The position numbers and the translations under genes are program-made. The notes beneath the pieces were generated by a model. That model saw nothing but the letters and a program-made list of their open reading frames with translations, had not been told where the DNA came from and made no database searches. Below, piece after piece: positions 53,015 to 61,665 of a DNA stretch of 64,000 nucleotides. Position 1 is the first letter of the stretch. Each line of letters starts with the position of its first letter. The DNA is from Streptomyces niveus (GTDB taxonomy: Bacteria; Actinomycetota; Actinomycetes; Streptomycetales; Streptomycetaceae): positions 434,001 to 498,000 of the forward strand of contig NZ_CP018047.1 of NCBI RefSeq assembly GCF_002009175.1, read 5' to 3'.

Positions 53015-53997
53015 GGGGCGCTCTCCCCCGACGCCGCGGCCAGGCCGGGGATCACGACCAGCCGGCCGGTGGTCGTGCCGTCGGCCACGCGCTGGACGGC
53101 CGACGCGGCGTCCGCCATCGGCACCCGCTCGCTGATGAGCGGCTTGACGACACCCTTGGCGGCGAGTTCGGTCAGTTCCTGGTGGCAGCGGAGGATCGCG
53201 GCGGGGTCCTTCTGGTTGTACAGGCCCCAGTGCAGTCCGACGATCGAGTAGTTCTTCACCAGCGCGTGGTTGAGTGCGGGGGCCGGGATGGTGCCGCTCG
53301 CGAAGCCGATGACGAGGATGCGGCCTTCGAAGGCCACGCACTTGGCGGATTTGGTGTACGCGTCGCCGCCGACCGGGTCGTAGACGACGTCCGCGCCGCG
53401 CCCGCCGGTGAGGTCCTTCACGGCGGTGACGATGTCGTCGGTGCGCCGGTCGATGACATGGTCGCAGCCCAACTCCTCGGCCACACGCGCCTTGTTCCGT
53501 CCGCCGGCCACGCCGATGACGGTGGCGCCCGCGGCCTTGCCGAGCTGGACGGCCGCGCTGCCGACGCCTCCGGCGGCGGCGTGCACGAGCAGCGTCTCGC
53601 CCGCCTGGAGGTGCGCCCTGCGGTGCAGTCCGAACCAGCCCGTCTGGTAGCCGATGTGCAGGGCCGCCGCCTCGGCGTCGTCGAGCGCGTCCGGCGCCGG
53701 GAGCACGGCGGCCTCGTCGGCGACGACGTACTCGGCGAGTCCGCCGTCGGGCAGCGCCGGGGTCGCGATGACGCGCCGCCCGTCCGGCGTCTCGCCGCAG
53801 ACCTCGACACCGGGCGTGAAGGGCAGCGGCGGGCGGACCTGGTACCGGCCCCGGCAGAGCAGCGCGTCGGGGAAGTTGACGTCCGCCGCGAGGACCTTCA
53901 GCAGGAGCTGACCGTCACCGGGTGTCGGCCGGTCCACCTCGTCCAGCCGCATCACCTCGGCCGGCTCGCCGTTCCGGTGCACTCGCCATGCCTGCAT
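53011..53997 (-). CDS. NADPH:quinone oxidoreductase-like MDR-family reductase
   Basis: 328 residues. Zinc-free medium-chain reductase: N-terminal GroES-like domain (AADVNFPDALLCRGRYQVRPPLPFTPGVEVCGE), nucleotide-binding VHAAAGGVGSAAVQLGKAAGATVIGVAGG and GADVVYDPVGGDAYTKSAKCVAFEGRILVIGFASG. Leads the operon with the two acyl-CoA dehydrogenases; may act on an enoyl-CoA or quinone. A palindrome lies 48 bp upstream of its start. Confidence 0.9.
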   Translation of the reverse strand: MQAWRVHRNGEPAEVMRLDEVDRPTPGDGQLLLKVLAADVNFPDALLCRGRYQVRPPLPFTPGVEVCGETPDGRRVIATPALPDGGLAEYVVADEAAVLPAPDALDDAEAAALHIGYQTGWFGLHRRAHLQAGETLLVHAAAGGVGSAAVQLGKAAGATVIGVAGGRNKARVAEELGCDHVIDRRTDDIVTAVKDLTGGRGADVVYDPVGGDAYTKSAKCVAFEGRILVIGFASGTIPAPALNHALVKNYSIVGLHWGLYNQKDPAAILRCHQELTELAAKGVVKPLISERVPMADAASAVQRVADGTTTGRLVVIPGLAAASGESAP

Positions 53998-54042
53998 TCG
54001 GGGGCCTCCACAGCTGGGGGTCGGTACGCGCTCCCTCGCATA

Positions 54043-55194
54043 CTAAGCGGTCGCTTGCCCTGTGGGAACAGGCTCGTCGGCGTCGTAACGCGCGGCGGCG
54101 AGCACCGCCATGTCGTCGTCGCGTCCGCCCTTCGTCCACCGCCCGACCGACGAGAACAGCGCCCCGATCAGCCGCTCCGGATCCCCGTCCGGGACCGGCT
54201 TGAGCTCGCTGAGCGGGTCGTAGAAGACCCCCTCCGCGTTCCGCGCCTCCGTCACCCCGTCCGTGACGCAGAGCAGGGTCGCGCCGACGGGGAAGTCGTA
54301 CGAGCGGGTCCCGCCGATGCCGGGCGCGAGGTTCCGCATGCCCAGCGGAGGCGTCGGCTGGCCGGTGTCCAGCCGGCTCACCTCGCCGTTCCGTACGAGA
54401 TAGGGGGCGGGATGGCCGCAGCTCAGCACCCGCAGGGTGGTGCCGTGCGGGTCGATCTCGACCAGGAGCGCGGTGGCGAAGGCCTCTGCGGCGTCGACGG
54501 CGAACGGGTCGGCGTACTGCTCGACGGAACGCACGACGGCGCGGTCGAGCCGTTTCGCGAGCCCGACCAGGTCGGGCTCGGACTCGGCGCGCTCACGGAA
54601 CGCGCCGACGATGATGGAGACGGCGGACACCGCGCCGAGACCCTTGCCACGCACATCGGCGATGAGCAGCCGGAGACCGAAGGGTGTCTCCTCCACGGCG
54701 TAGAGGTCGCCGCCGATCCGGGCGGCGGCGTCCGCCGCTTCGTAGCGGCAGGCGACGGTCATCGGGCCGGCGATCCTCGGCAGCGGTGGCAGCACGGCGC
54801 GCTGTAGTTGCTCGGCGGTGGATCTGACCCGGGAGAATCTGGCGCTCTGGCTGTCGAGCATGCGCCGGACGGCCAGCGCGAGGGCCGAGGCGATCACGAT
54901 TTCCAGCAGCTGCACGGTCGCGGACGCGTAGCCGTGGTGAGCCTGGATCGCGGAGACGCTGGTGAGCCCGATACCGACGGCCACGATCAGCAGCGTGTAG
55001 CGGAATGTGCCGCTGATGGCCGCCGCCATGGCGGCGACGGCGATGAGCGCGGCGCCGCTGACGATCTTGGGCGTGACCAGTTCGAGGCCGACGGAACCGA
55101 CGAGCAGTACCGGGGGCAGCCAGGGGTACTGCTGGATGCGGGAGTGCCCCTCGTCCATGTCACCGGTCGTTCTCCGCCGCGCCCGTCTCTCCAT
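54043..55194 (-). CDS. PP2C/SpoIIE-type serine/threonine phosphatase with membrane domain
   Basis: 383 residues. N-terminal ~115 residues contain about four hydrophobic helices; a linker helix follows, then the SpoIIE catalytic domain (LQRAVLPPLPRIAGPMTVACRYEAADAAARIGGDLYAVEETPFGLRLLIADVRGKG with the metal-binding GGDLY and DVRGKG, and LLCVTDGVTEARN, RDDDMAVL). No GAF or PAS sensor. Typically resets anti-anti-sigma factors in stress signalling. ATG 55194; stop lies in the spacer that contains the oxidoreductase operator. Confidence 0.9.
   Translation of the reverse strand: MERRARRRTTGDMDEGHSRIQQYPWLPPVLLVGSVGLELVTPKIVSGAALIAVAAMAAAISGTFRYTLLIVAVGIGLTSVSAIQAHHGYASATVQLLEIVIASALALAVRRMLDSQSARFSRVRSTAEQLQRAVLPPLPRIAGPMTVACRYEAADAAARIGGDLYAVEETPFGLRLLIADVRGKGLGAVSAVSIIVGAFRERAESEPDLVGLAKRLDRAVVRSVEQYADPFAVDAAEAFATALLVEIDPHGTTLRVLSCGHPAPYLVRNGEVSRLDTGQPTPPLGMRNLAPGIGGTRSYDFPVGATLLCVTDGVTEARNAEGVFYDPLSELKPVPDGDPERLIGALFSSVGRWTKGGRDDDMAVLAAARYDADEPVPTGQATA
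54045..54056. promoter_or_regulatory. Palindrome upstream of the oxidoreductase/acyl-CoA dehydrogenase operon
   Basis: AAGCG-GT-CGCTT lies 48 bp upstream of the oxidoreductase start, overlapping the stop of the phosphatase gene. Similar AGCGxxCGCT palindromes serve TetR-family repressors of fatty-acid degradation genes in actinobacteria (from general knowledge). No TetR gene is adjacent, so the regulator would act in trans. Confidence 0.4.
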
Positions 55195-55275
55195 CCGGTA
55201 ACCACATCACGGGAGCGATGCACTCACCGTGCTGCGAAACCACCAAAACCAGACGAAAAAGCGCGGGACGCCGGG

Positions 55276-56016
55276 TCAGCGGCCGAAGACCTCGAAGGAC
55301 ACCGCGGGCCGGCCGCCGAAGCGCGCGGCCACCCCCTGCGCGTTGGCCGTGAGGAACGTACGGCAGTACGCCTCGGGGTCCTGGTCCGTCAGCACCTCGA
55401 TATAGCTGCGGTGTTCGAGCAGCGACTGTACGGAGCGTTCCAGGCCGGCCGTCGCGTCGACGGCGTGCGTCGGGGTGGTGGAGCCCGCGACGGCCACCCA
55501 GCGCACCCCGTCCCACGGCTGGAGTCCCCGCTCCGCCAGTTCGGGGAAGATCCACCGGTTCCCCGCGTCACCGGCGGCGTCGAGCGTGGCGCGCCCGACG
55601 GCGCGGTGGTCCGGGGTGTTCCAGGCGGTGCCGCCCCAGGTGTCACGGTGGTTGAGGGTGATGACGAGTTCGGGGCGGTAACGGCGGATGGCCGCCGTGA
55701 TGTCCCGGCGCAGCGCGAGCCCTTCCTCGATCACACCGTCCTTGTGGTCCAGGAAGACCACCTCGGACACACCGACGACGGCCGCGCTCGCCCGCTGCTC
55801 CCGCTCGCGCAGCGGGGCCGCGGTGACGGGGTCGATGGTGTCGATCCCCGCCTCGCCGCGGGTGGCCAGGAGATAGGTGACCTCACGGCCCTCGTCGGTC
55901 CAGGCGGCGACGGCGGCCGAGCAGCCGTACTCCAGGTCGTCGGGGTGCGCGACCACGGCGAGGGCGCGCCGCCAGTCGGCGGGCATGGGGGCGAGCTGTT
56001 CGGTCGAATCAGTCAT
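55276..56016 (-). CDS. PIG-L family deacetylase
   Basis: 246 residues. Zinc site AVVAHPDDLEYGC (H-x-D-D), then TRGEAGI, LREREQRASAAVVGVSEVVFLDHKDG and the second His region LVITLNHRDTWGGTAWNTPDHRAVGRATLDA (HxDH-like PDH). Relatives include the mycothiol pathway deacetylase MshB and mycothiol amidase Mca, but this shorter form is of unknown substrate. ATG 56016; isolated, with the VOC gene divergent. Confidence 0.88.
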   Translation of the reverse strand: MTDSTEQLAPMPADWRRALAVVAHPDDLEYGCSAAVAAWTDEGREVTYLLATRGEAGIDTIDPVTAAPLREREQRASAAVVGVSEVVFLDHKDGVIEEGLALRRDITAAIRRYRPELVITLNHRDTWGGTAWNTPDHRAVGRATLDAAGDAGNRWIFPELAERGLQPWDGVRWVAVAGSTTPTHAVDATAGLERSVQSLLEHRSYIEVLTDQDPEAYCRTFLTANAQGVAARFGGRPAVSFEVFGR

Positions 56017-56238
56017 GTCCGCAGATTAGGTCCTGCCCGGCGCCGGACAGGTGACGCCGGCGGGCGACGGTGTCGTTCCGCGCGAACGCCGTCTCGCGGA
56101 GGGCCGCCGCCTCGCGGAGGGCCCGGCCGCTCCGGGACGGAAACTCGGATGCGGGTGCCGCGCGGCCACCCCTAGGCTGCGCCCGCGGGTGAGGCGGGGC
56201 GACGTATCGGGCGTCGGCGGATCGGAGATGCACGGGGT

Positions 56239-56997
56239 ATGACCAGTCAACTGTTCGCGATCTGTTTCAACGCGACCCGGCCGTCGGGCCTCGCGCGGTT
56301 CTGGTCCGGTGTCCTGGGCCGGGAGTTGGCCGAGGGTCCGGACGGTGACGCCGCGATCCTGCCCCCTGACACCTCCGGGTTCCGCATCCGGTTCCTGCCG
56401 GGCCAGGAGCCGAGGACGGGCCGGAACCGGGCGCACTTCGATCTGACGAGCACATCCCCGGAGGACCAGCGGCGGACGGTGGCCAGGGCGCTGGAACTCG
56501 GCGGGAGACACATCGACGTGGGCCAACTCCCGGAAGAGGGGCATGTGGTGCTCGCCGATCCGGACGGCAACGAGTTCTGCGTCATCGAGCCGGGCAACGA
56601 GTTCCTCGCCGACACCGGCTTCATCGGGGCGCTGGCCTGCGACGGTACGCGGAAGGTCGGTTACTTCTGGAGCGAGGCGCTGCGGTGGCCGCTGGTGTGG
56701 GACCAGGATCAGGAGACCGCGGTCCAGTCACCAGACGGCGGCACGAAGATCACATGGGGCGGTCCTCCGGTGGAGCCGAAGACGGGCCCGAACAGGCTGT
56801 ACTTCGAGCTGACGCTCCCCGCCGACGCCGACACCGACGCCGATCGGGAGGCGGAGGTCGACCGCCTGATCTCCCTCGGCGCGACGCGCGCCGACACCGG
56901 CACCGGCACCGGCACCGGCACCGGCGGGAGCGACGGCGGCCGGATGCTGATGCTCGACCCCGACGGCAACGAGTTCTCCGTACGGCGGCCCGGCTAG
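56239..56997 (+). CDS. VOC/glyoxalase-like protein with two domains
   Basis: 252 residues with two tandem glyoxalase-like halves: residues ~1-115 (FAICFNATRPSGLARFWSGVLGREL ... VVLADPDGNEFCVIEPGN) and ~120-250 (GALACDGTRKVGYFWSEAL ... MLMLDPDGNEFSVRRPG). The DPDGNEF motif occurs in both. A run of five ACCGGC hexamers near 56897-56926 encodes TGTGTGTGG just before the last strand. Function unknown; fosfomycin- or bleomycin-resistance relatives exist. The stop overlaps the converging M55 gene by 4 bp. Confidence 0.85.
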   Translation: MTSQLFAICFNATRPSGLARFWSGVLGRELAEGPDGDAAILPPDTSGFRIRFLPGQEPRTGRNRAHFDLTSTSPEDQRRTVARALELGGRHIDVGQLPEEGHVVLADPDGNEFCVIEPGNEFLADTGFIGALACDGTRKVGYFWSEALRWPLVWDQDQETAVQSPDGGTKITWGGPPVEPKTGPNRLYFELTLPADADTDADREAEVDRLISLGATRADTGTGTGTGTGGSDGGRMLMLDPDGNEFSVRRPG

Positions 56998-57821
56998 CCG
57001 GGCTTGATGCTCGCGAGCTGCACGAGCAGCAGGACCAGCCGGTAGGCCTCGGCGAAGTCGGCGGCGGTGAAGGTGACCGTCCGGCCGCCCTCGGCGCGTG
57101 AGACACCCGGCACGAGTGTCGCCAGATCGACCATGTAGGGGCCGTAGAGGTCGATCTCGACCTCGAGCGGTCCGGCAAGCACGAGTGGCGTGACTTGCGC
57201 TCGCTGCTCGACAGCGACGGCGGCCGCCCGGCGCAGCCGCTCTCGGGCCTCCTCGGGGTGCAGCGCCACGGCGGCGGCCTGACCGAGGGCCTGTTTGACC
57301 GCGACAGTGACCGCCGACGGCACCAGTTCACCCAGTTCCGCACAGGCGGTGTCATCGCCGCTGAGCAGCACGACCGGCACACCCGCGTGCCCGGCCATGG
57401 CGGCGTTGAGGCCGATCTCGCCCAAGGAACGTCCGCCCACGCGTACGTCCAGGACGGCGTCGCTCATGGTGTGCGCCAGCACGCCCGGCCCGCCCCCGGC
57501 TCGGGCGTGGTAGCCGACGAACATCACCGCGTCGGTAAGCTCGTCGAGCCCCCCGAGCATCCCCATGGGACGGGGTTTCCCTCGAACCAGCCGGGCCCGC
57601 CGGTCCAGGTCCTCCGGCAGCAGATTCCGGAAGGGCCCGTGCGCGTCGGCGACCCACACCTCGGCCGCGGGCTCGGCGTCCAGGACACCCGCGATCACGG
57701 CGTTCGCCTCGGCCGTCATCAACGCACGGCCTCGCTCGTAGTCGTAGCGCTCCGGATTCGTCTCGGCGGGATGCACGATCCCCGAGATGCCCTCCATGTC
57801 GACAGAGATCAGAACCTTCAT
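56994..57821 (-). CDS. M55-family D-aminopeptidase (DppA-like)
   Basis: 275 residues. Metal ligands and nucleophile of DppA line up: D8 and E10 (ISVDMEGISG), H61 (VADAHGPF), H105 (VGYHARAG), H117 (LAHTMSD) and E135 (LGEIGLNA). DppA forms a decameric zinc enzyme that cleaves D-Ala from peptides, helping recycle cell-wall peptides. ATG 57821. Co-directional with the proline iminopeptidase-like gene 24 bp upstream, so both may take part in peptide turnover. Confidence 0.9.
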   Translation of the reverse strand: MKVLISVDMEGISGIVHPAETNPERYDYERGRALMTAEANAVIAGVLDAEPAAEVWVADAHGPFRNLLPEDLDRRARLVRGKPRPMGMLGGLDELTDAVMFVGYHARAGGGPGVLAHTMSDAVLDVRVGGRSLGEIGLNAAMAGHAGVPVVLLSGDDTACAELGELVPSAVTVAVKQALGQAAAVALHPEEARERLRRAAAVAVEQRAQVTPLVLAGPLEVEIDLYGPYMVDLATLVPGVSRAEGGRTVTFTAADFAEAYRLVLLLVQLASIKPG

Positions 57822-57845
57822 AAGGCAGGGAGCCTATGCCGCTTT

Positions 57846-59144
57846 TCAGATCTCGTCGCGGGCCAGTGCCAGCAGCCGGTCGAGCACCCGGGGGCCCGAG
57901 GCGCGGACGCCGTCGTGTTCGTATTCGTCGGTGACCCAGGTGCGCAGGCCCCGGATGGCGCGGGCCGTCCGAAGGCTGTGGGTGGTGTCGACGTACATGT
58001 CGTCGTGGTAGACGGCGGCGGCGACCGGGACCTTGTTGGCGGCCAGGCGGTCGGGGTCGTACAGCGTGGGCCAGTCCTTGCGGGCGGCCAGCAGTTCCGC
58101 CGTCTCGCGCAGCGGGCGCAGCGCGGGGTCGGCGGTGAAGTGCCAGGGGTGGATGGTCTCGCCCGTGAAGAGCAGCGGGGTGTCCCCGGCCAGGGTCCGC
58201 GCCGCGTCGAAGCGGGGGAACTCCGCGCGTACCCGGTCGGCCGACCAGGCGGTGGGCCGGTCGTCCTGGGCGTAGATCGCCTCGTGGATCAGCGCGTACA
58301 GCGGGTGCCCGGCGAACGAGAGCTGGGCTGCGACGCTCTCTTGGAAGGTGTCGGAGAGTTCGTGGCCGCCGGGGGTGGGTACGAAGGCGTTCTCCAGCAG
58401 GTAATGGAGTTGGTGGGTGCCGTCGCCGACGCCGAGGAGGATGCCGAGGGACTGGAATGCCTCGGGGGTGAGGGTGTAGCCGTTCGGCAGGACGGGGTGG
58501 TGCTCGGCGATGTGTGCGACGATCCGCCGGGCCTGTTCGACGTCCTGCGGATAGCGGGCGTAGTGCGCGGCGACCTTGCGTTCGATGCGCGGGTAGGCGG
58601 CGCGGTAGACGTCGTCGGGACCGCCGTCGAGCGTGGGCAGGCCGCCGGTGATCAGTACGGTACGCAGGCCCTCGGGCGCGGCGGAGAGATAGCGGACGGC
58701 GCAGAAGCCGCCGAAGCTCTGGCCGAGGAGGGTCCAGGGCGCGCCGCCGGTGAGCTGGGGCCTGATGGCCTCGCAGTCCCGCACGATGTTGTCGGACCTG
58801 AAGTGGGCGAGGTGGTCGGCCTGTTGCCGGGCGTCACCGCGTGCCGGGAGCGTCTGGCGGTTGGCGGGCGTGGAGAGGCCGGTGCCGCGCTGGTCGAGGA
58901 GGAGCACCCGGAAGTCCTCCAGGGCGCGCCCGAGCCAGGCCTGCCGGCCGATGAAGCGGCGGGCGCCGAAGCCGGGTCCGCCTTCCAGGTAGAGGAGCCA
59001 CGGCAGGTCGGCGCCGGCCTTCTCGGTGGCCACGGCCTCGCGGCCGTACAGCTCTATCCGCTCCCCCGACGGGTTCGCGTGGTCGAGCGGGACCGAGAAG
59101 CGGTGGTCGGTGAGGGTGACGCCGGGCTGGCGGTAGCTGGTCAA
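57846..59144 (-). CDS. Proline iminopeptidase-like alpha/beta hydrolase (S33)
   Basis: 432 residues. LLYLEGGPGFGARRFIG (S33 oxyanion GGPG motif), LLLDQRGTGLSTP, nucleophile LLGQSFGGFCAVRYLS and a late AAVYHDDMYVD segment with the catalytic Asp/His region. Longer than the ~310-residue core, with an inserted cap. Removes N-terminal residues such as Pro from peptides. ATG 59144; probably co-transcribed with the M55 gene. Confidence 0.88.
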   Translation of the reverse strand: MTSYRQPGVTLTDHRFSVPLDHANPSGERIELYGREAVATEKAGADLPWLLYLEGGPGFGARRFIGRQAWLGRALEDFRVLLLDQRGTGLSTPANRQTLPARGDARQQADHLAHFRSDNIVRDCEAIRPQLTGGAPWTLLGQSFGGFCAVRYLSAAPEGLRTVLITGGLPTLDGGPDDVYRAAYPRIERKVAAHYARYPQDVEQARRIVAHIAEHHPVLPNGYTLTPEAFQSLGILLGVGDGTHQLHYLLENAFVPTPGGHELSDTFQESVAAQLSFAGHPLYALIHEAIYAQDDRPTAWSADRVRAEFPRFDAARTLAGDTPLLFTGETIHPWHFTADPALRPLRETAELLAARKDWPTLYDPDRLAANKVPVAAAVYHDDMYVDTTHSLRTARAIRGLRTWVTDEYEHDGVRASGPRVLDRLLALARDEI

Positions 59145-59158
59145 AGGTCCTCCTGGTT

Positions 59159-59199
59159 CGGCGCGGCGCGGTGCGATGCGGCGCGGCGCGGCGCGGTGG
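59159..59199. repeat. GCGGC-type low-complexity tract
   Basis: Overlapping CGGCG/GCGGT units (CGGCGCGGCGCGGTGCGATG and similar) for about 40 bp in the 137 bp spacer between divergent S33 and OpuCA-like genes. Likely slippage-prone; no clear regulatory meaning. Confidence 0.45.
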
Positions 59200-59281
59200 T
59201 CGGTGTGGGTCCGTGGGCCGGCCGTGACCGTTCGGCCGCGGCCCGTGTGCGGGCGTCCCCGCCCACTCCTAGCGTGAACGC

Positions 59282-60445
59282 ATGATCCGGTTCGAGCAGG
59301 TGAGCAAGGTCTACCCGGACGGTACGGCAGCCGTCGACGACCTGTCCTTCGAGGTCCGCGAAGGCGAGCTGGTGACCCTGGTCGGCCCGTCCGGCTGTGG
59401 CAAGACGACCACGATGATGATGGTGAACCGGCTGATCGAGCCGACCTCGGGACGCGTCCTCCTGGCGGGGGACGACATCTCCGCCGTGGACCCGGTGCGG
59501 CTGCGCCGCCGGATCGGCTATGTCATCCAGCAGGTGGGGCTCTTCCCGCACCGCACGATCCTCGACAACACCGCGACCGTGCCCGCCCTGATCGGCTGGA
59601 AGCGGTCGAAGGCACGCGAGCGGGCCGCCGAGCTGCTGGATCTGGTGGGGCTCGATCCGAGCGTGTACGGGCCGCGCTACCCGGCGCAGTTGTCGGGCGG
59701 GCAGCGCCAGCGGGTGGGCGTGGCACGCGCGCTGGCCGCCGATCCGCCGGTGCTGCTGATGGACGAGCCGTTCGGCGCGGTGGACCCCGTGGTGCGCGAG
59801 CGCCTGCAGAACGAGTTCCTGAAGCTCCAGGCGACCGTCCGCAAGACGGTGCTCATGGTCACGCACGACATCGAGGAGGCGGTGCGGATGGGCGACCGCA
59901 TCGCGGTGTACGGGCAGGGGCGCGTCGAGCAGTACGACACCCCGGCCGCCGTGCTGGGCAGACCGGCCACCCCGTACGTCGCGGAGTTCGTCGGCGCCGA
60001 CCGGGGACTGAAACGGCTGTCGGTCACCACGATCGAGCCGGCCGACCTGGAACAGCCGCCGGTGGCGCGGCTCGACGAGCCGGCCGCGGGCGCGGCCGAG
60101 CGGCTGCGCGAGGAGGGCGCGCGCTGGGCGGTGGTGCTCAACGGCGGGGGCGAGCTGCACGGCTGGGTCTCGGCGCAGGCGCTGGAGCGCGTGGGCGGGC
60201 GCGGCACGGTGGGTGACACGGCGCGCCGTATGGAGGCATGGGTGCCGGTCGGGGCGCCGCTGAAGCGGGCGTTCGGGGAGATGCTTCAGCATGACGCGGG
60301 ATGGGTGGCGGTGGTGGACGGTTCGCGGTTCGCGGGTGTGCTGACGCCGGCGAAGCTGCACGAGGCGCTGCGCCGGTCGGTCGACGCGGACGCGCACGGG
60401 ATCCCGCGCGGCGAGGTCGAGTTCGACTCGGTGGCGGACGCGTAG
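59282..60445 (+). CDS. Glycine betaine/quaternary amine ABC ATPase (OpuCA type)
   Basis: 387 residues. FEQVSKVYPDGTAAVDDLSFEVREGELVTLVGPSGCGKTTTMMMVNRL starts the family; IGYVIQQVGLFPHRTILDN, QLSGGQRQRVGVARALAADPPVLLMDEPFGAVDP and MVTHDIEEAV complete the ATPase. The C-terminal ~130 residues contain CBS-like segments (RWAVVLNGGGELHGWVSA, GWVAVVDGSRFAGVLTP) that sense ionic strength in OpuA-type systems. The partner permease and binding-protein genes that normally follow are absent; a terminator ends the transcript at once. Confidence 0.88.
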   Translation: MIRFEQVSKVYPDGTAAVDDLSFEVREGELVTLVGPSGCGKTTTMMMVNRLIEPTSGRVLLAGDDISAVDPVRLRRRIGYVIQQVGLFPHRTILDNTATVPALIGWKRSKARERAAELLDLVGLDPSVYGPRYPAQLSGGQRQRVGVARALAADPPVLLMDEPFGAVDPVVRERLQNEFLKLQATVRKTVLMVTHDIEEAVRMGDRIAVYGQGRVEQYDTPAAVLGRPATPYVAEFVGADRGLKRLSVTTIEPADLEQPPVARLDEPAAGAAERLREEGARWAVVLNGGGELHGWVSAQALERVGGRGTVGDTARRMEAWVPVGAPLKRAFGEMLQHDAGWVAVVDGSRFAGVLTPAKLHEALRRSVDADAHGIPRGEVEFDSVADA

Positions 60446-60490
60446 GACGACGCGCAGGACGAAGGTTGGACGAAGGTTGGACATGCCGGG

Positions 60491-60531
60491 GCCGCCGGGC
60501 GGGGTACGTGGGACGCACCCCGCCCGGCGGC
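60491..60531. terminator. Bidirectional hairpin between OpuCA-like and glycosidase genes
   Basis: Perfect 15 bp stem (GCCGCCGGGCGGGGT at 60491-60505, complement 60517-60531) with an 11 nt loop between converging stops at 60445 and 60538. An 11 bp direct repeat (GAAGGTTGGAC, twice) sits just before it at about 60460-60481. Confidence 0.8.
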
Positions 60532-60537
60532 GGTGGC

Positions 60538-61638
60538 TCAGCCGCGGGCCACGGCGATCGAGCCCTGGAGACGCTCGCCCGCCTCGTAGACCATGTACGG
60601 CACACCCCGGTCGGTACCGAAGGAGGGTGCGGCGCTGCGCCCGTTGTCGGGCGGTGTGTTGGCGGAGTCGTAGAAGAGGCCGAGGTGGTTGCGGCGGCTG
60701 AAGTCGTTGCCGACCTCGGTGATCAGCAGATTGCCGCCGTTCTCCTTGCTCGTGTTGTAGACGACGTACGTGCTGCCGTCGCGGCTCAGCAGATGCGGGC
60801 CGCCGATGTTGTTCGCGCCGACGTCGGAGTGGCGGACGAGCGGCGTCTGGTCGAACGTCCAGTTGCGGCCGTCACTCGACCAACCCCACGCGATGTCACG
60901 GTGGTTGGACTTGTTGTTGAGCATGAAGAGCATCACGTAGTGCGCGCCGCGCGAGGGCAGTTCGTGCGCGAAGACGCGGGCGTACGAGGTCTCTGTGCTG
61001 CCCGCGGGCATCATCGCGGTGGTGAGGACCACCTTGTCGTACGTGAAGGTGATCCCGTTCTTGGAACGGGCGAGGCGGGTCGTGCCGTTCTCGCCGTGGA
61101 AGTAGAGCCACAGCTCCTTGAGGTCCGCCCGCCAGACGACGTGCGGCGAGGCGACATGGCTGACCTGGTAGTGCGGCTGCCAGTTGTTGGAGACGATCGG
61201 GTTGGCGGTGTACTCGGTGAACGGCCCTTCCAGCGAGTCGCCGTAGGCCAGGCAGATGCCGCCGGGCGCGTCGTGCGGACCGTAGTAGAGGTAGTAACGG
61301 CCCAGCGGATCGGCCAGCTTGTCGTAGACGCCCCGGATGCACGGGAAGATGATCTCGCCGGTGGGGTTGTACTTGAGCTGAGACGGCGTCAGAAGCGTCT
61401 TCAGATAACGGTAGTTCGGAAATCCGCCGGGCGCCGCCTCCAGAGCGGGGGCGGGGGCGGCCCCGACGGGCGCCGCGGCCGCGCTGCCCGCCGCCGCGCC
61501 GGTGGCCACGACTCCCGACGCCACCGCGGCGGTGGCCGCCGCCGCGCGCAGGAATATCCGCCTGCCCGGGTTCCTCGGCTCATCGGCGGCGTGCTGAGAT
61601 CCGTTGTCGCCGTGCTGACTCATGTCGTGCTGTGTCAT
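60538..61638 (-). CDS. Secreted five-bladed beta-propeller glycosidase-like protein (GH43/117-like)
   Basis: 366 residues. N-terminal Tat signal RRIFLRAAAATAAVASGVVA followed by an Ala-rich cleavage region. The mature part has propeller blades typical of GH43/GH62/GH117 relatives: FPCIRGVYDKLADPLGRYYLYYGPHD, SHVASPHVVWRADLKELWLYFHGEN, LARSKNGITFTYDKVVL, IAWGWSSDGRNWTF and HLLSRDGSTYVVYNTSKENGG. Candidate acidic residues exist but the exact family and sugar are not clear to me. Upstream and co-directional with a gluconate-type permease. Confidence 0.78.
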   Translation of the reverse strand: MTQHDMSQHGDNGSQHAADEPRNPGRRIFLRAAAATAAVASGVVATGAAAGSAAAAPVGAAPAPALEAAPGGFPNYRYLKTLLTPSQLKYNPTGEIIFPCIRGVYDKLADPLGRYYLYYGPHDAPGGICLAYGDSLEGPFTEYTANPIVSNNWQPHYQVSHVASPHVVWRADLKELWLYFHGENGTTRLARSKNGITFTYDKVVLTTAMMPAGSTETSYARVFAHELPSRGAHYVMLFMLNNKSNHRDIAWGWSSDGRNWTFDQTPLVRHSDVGANNIGGPHLLSRDGSTYVVYNTSKENGGNLLITEVGNDFSRRNHLGLFYDSANTPPDNGRSAAPSFGTDRGVPYMVYEAGERLQGSIAVARG

Positions 61639-61665
61639 GTCGTTCTCCGTCCCGGGAGTGAGAGA

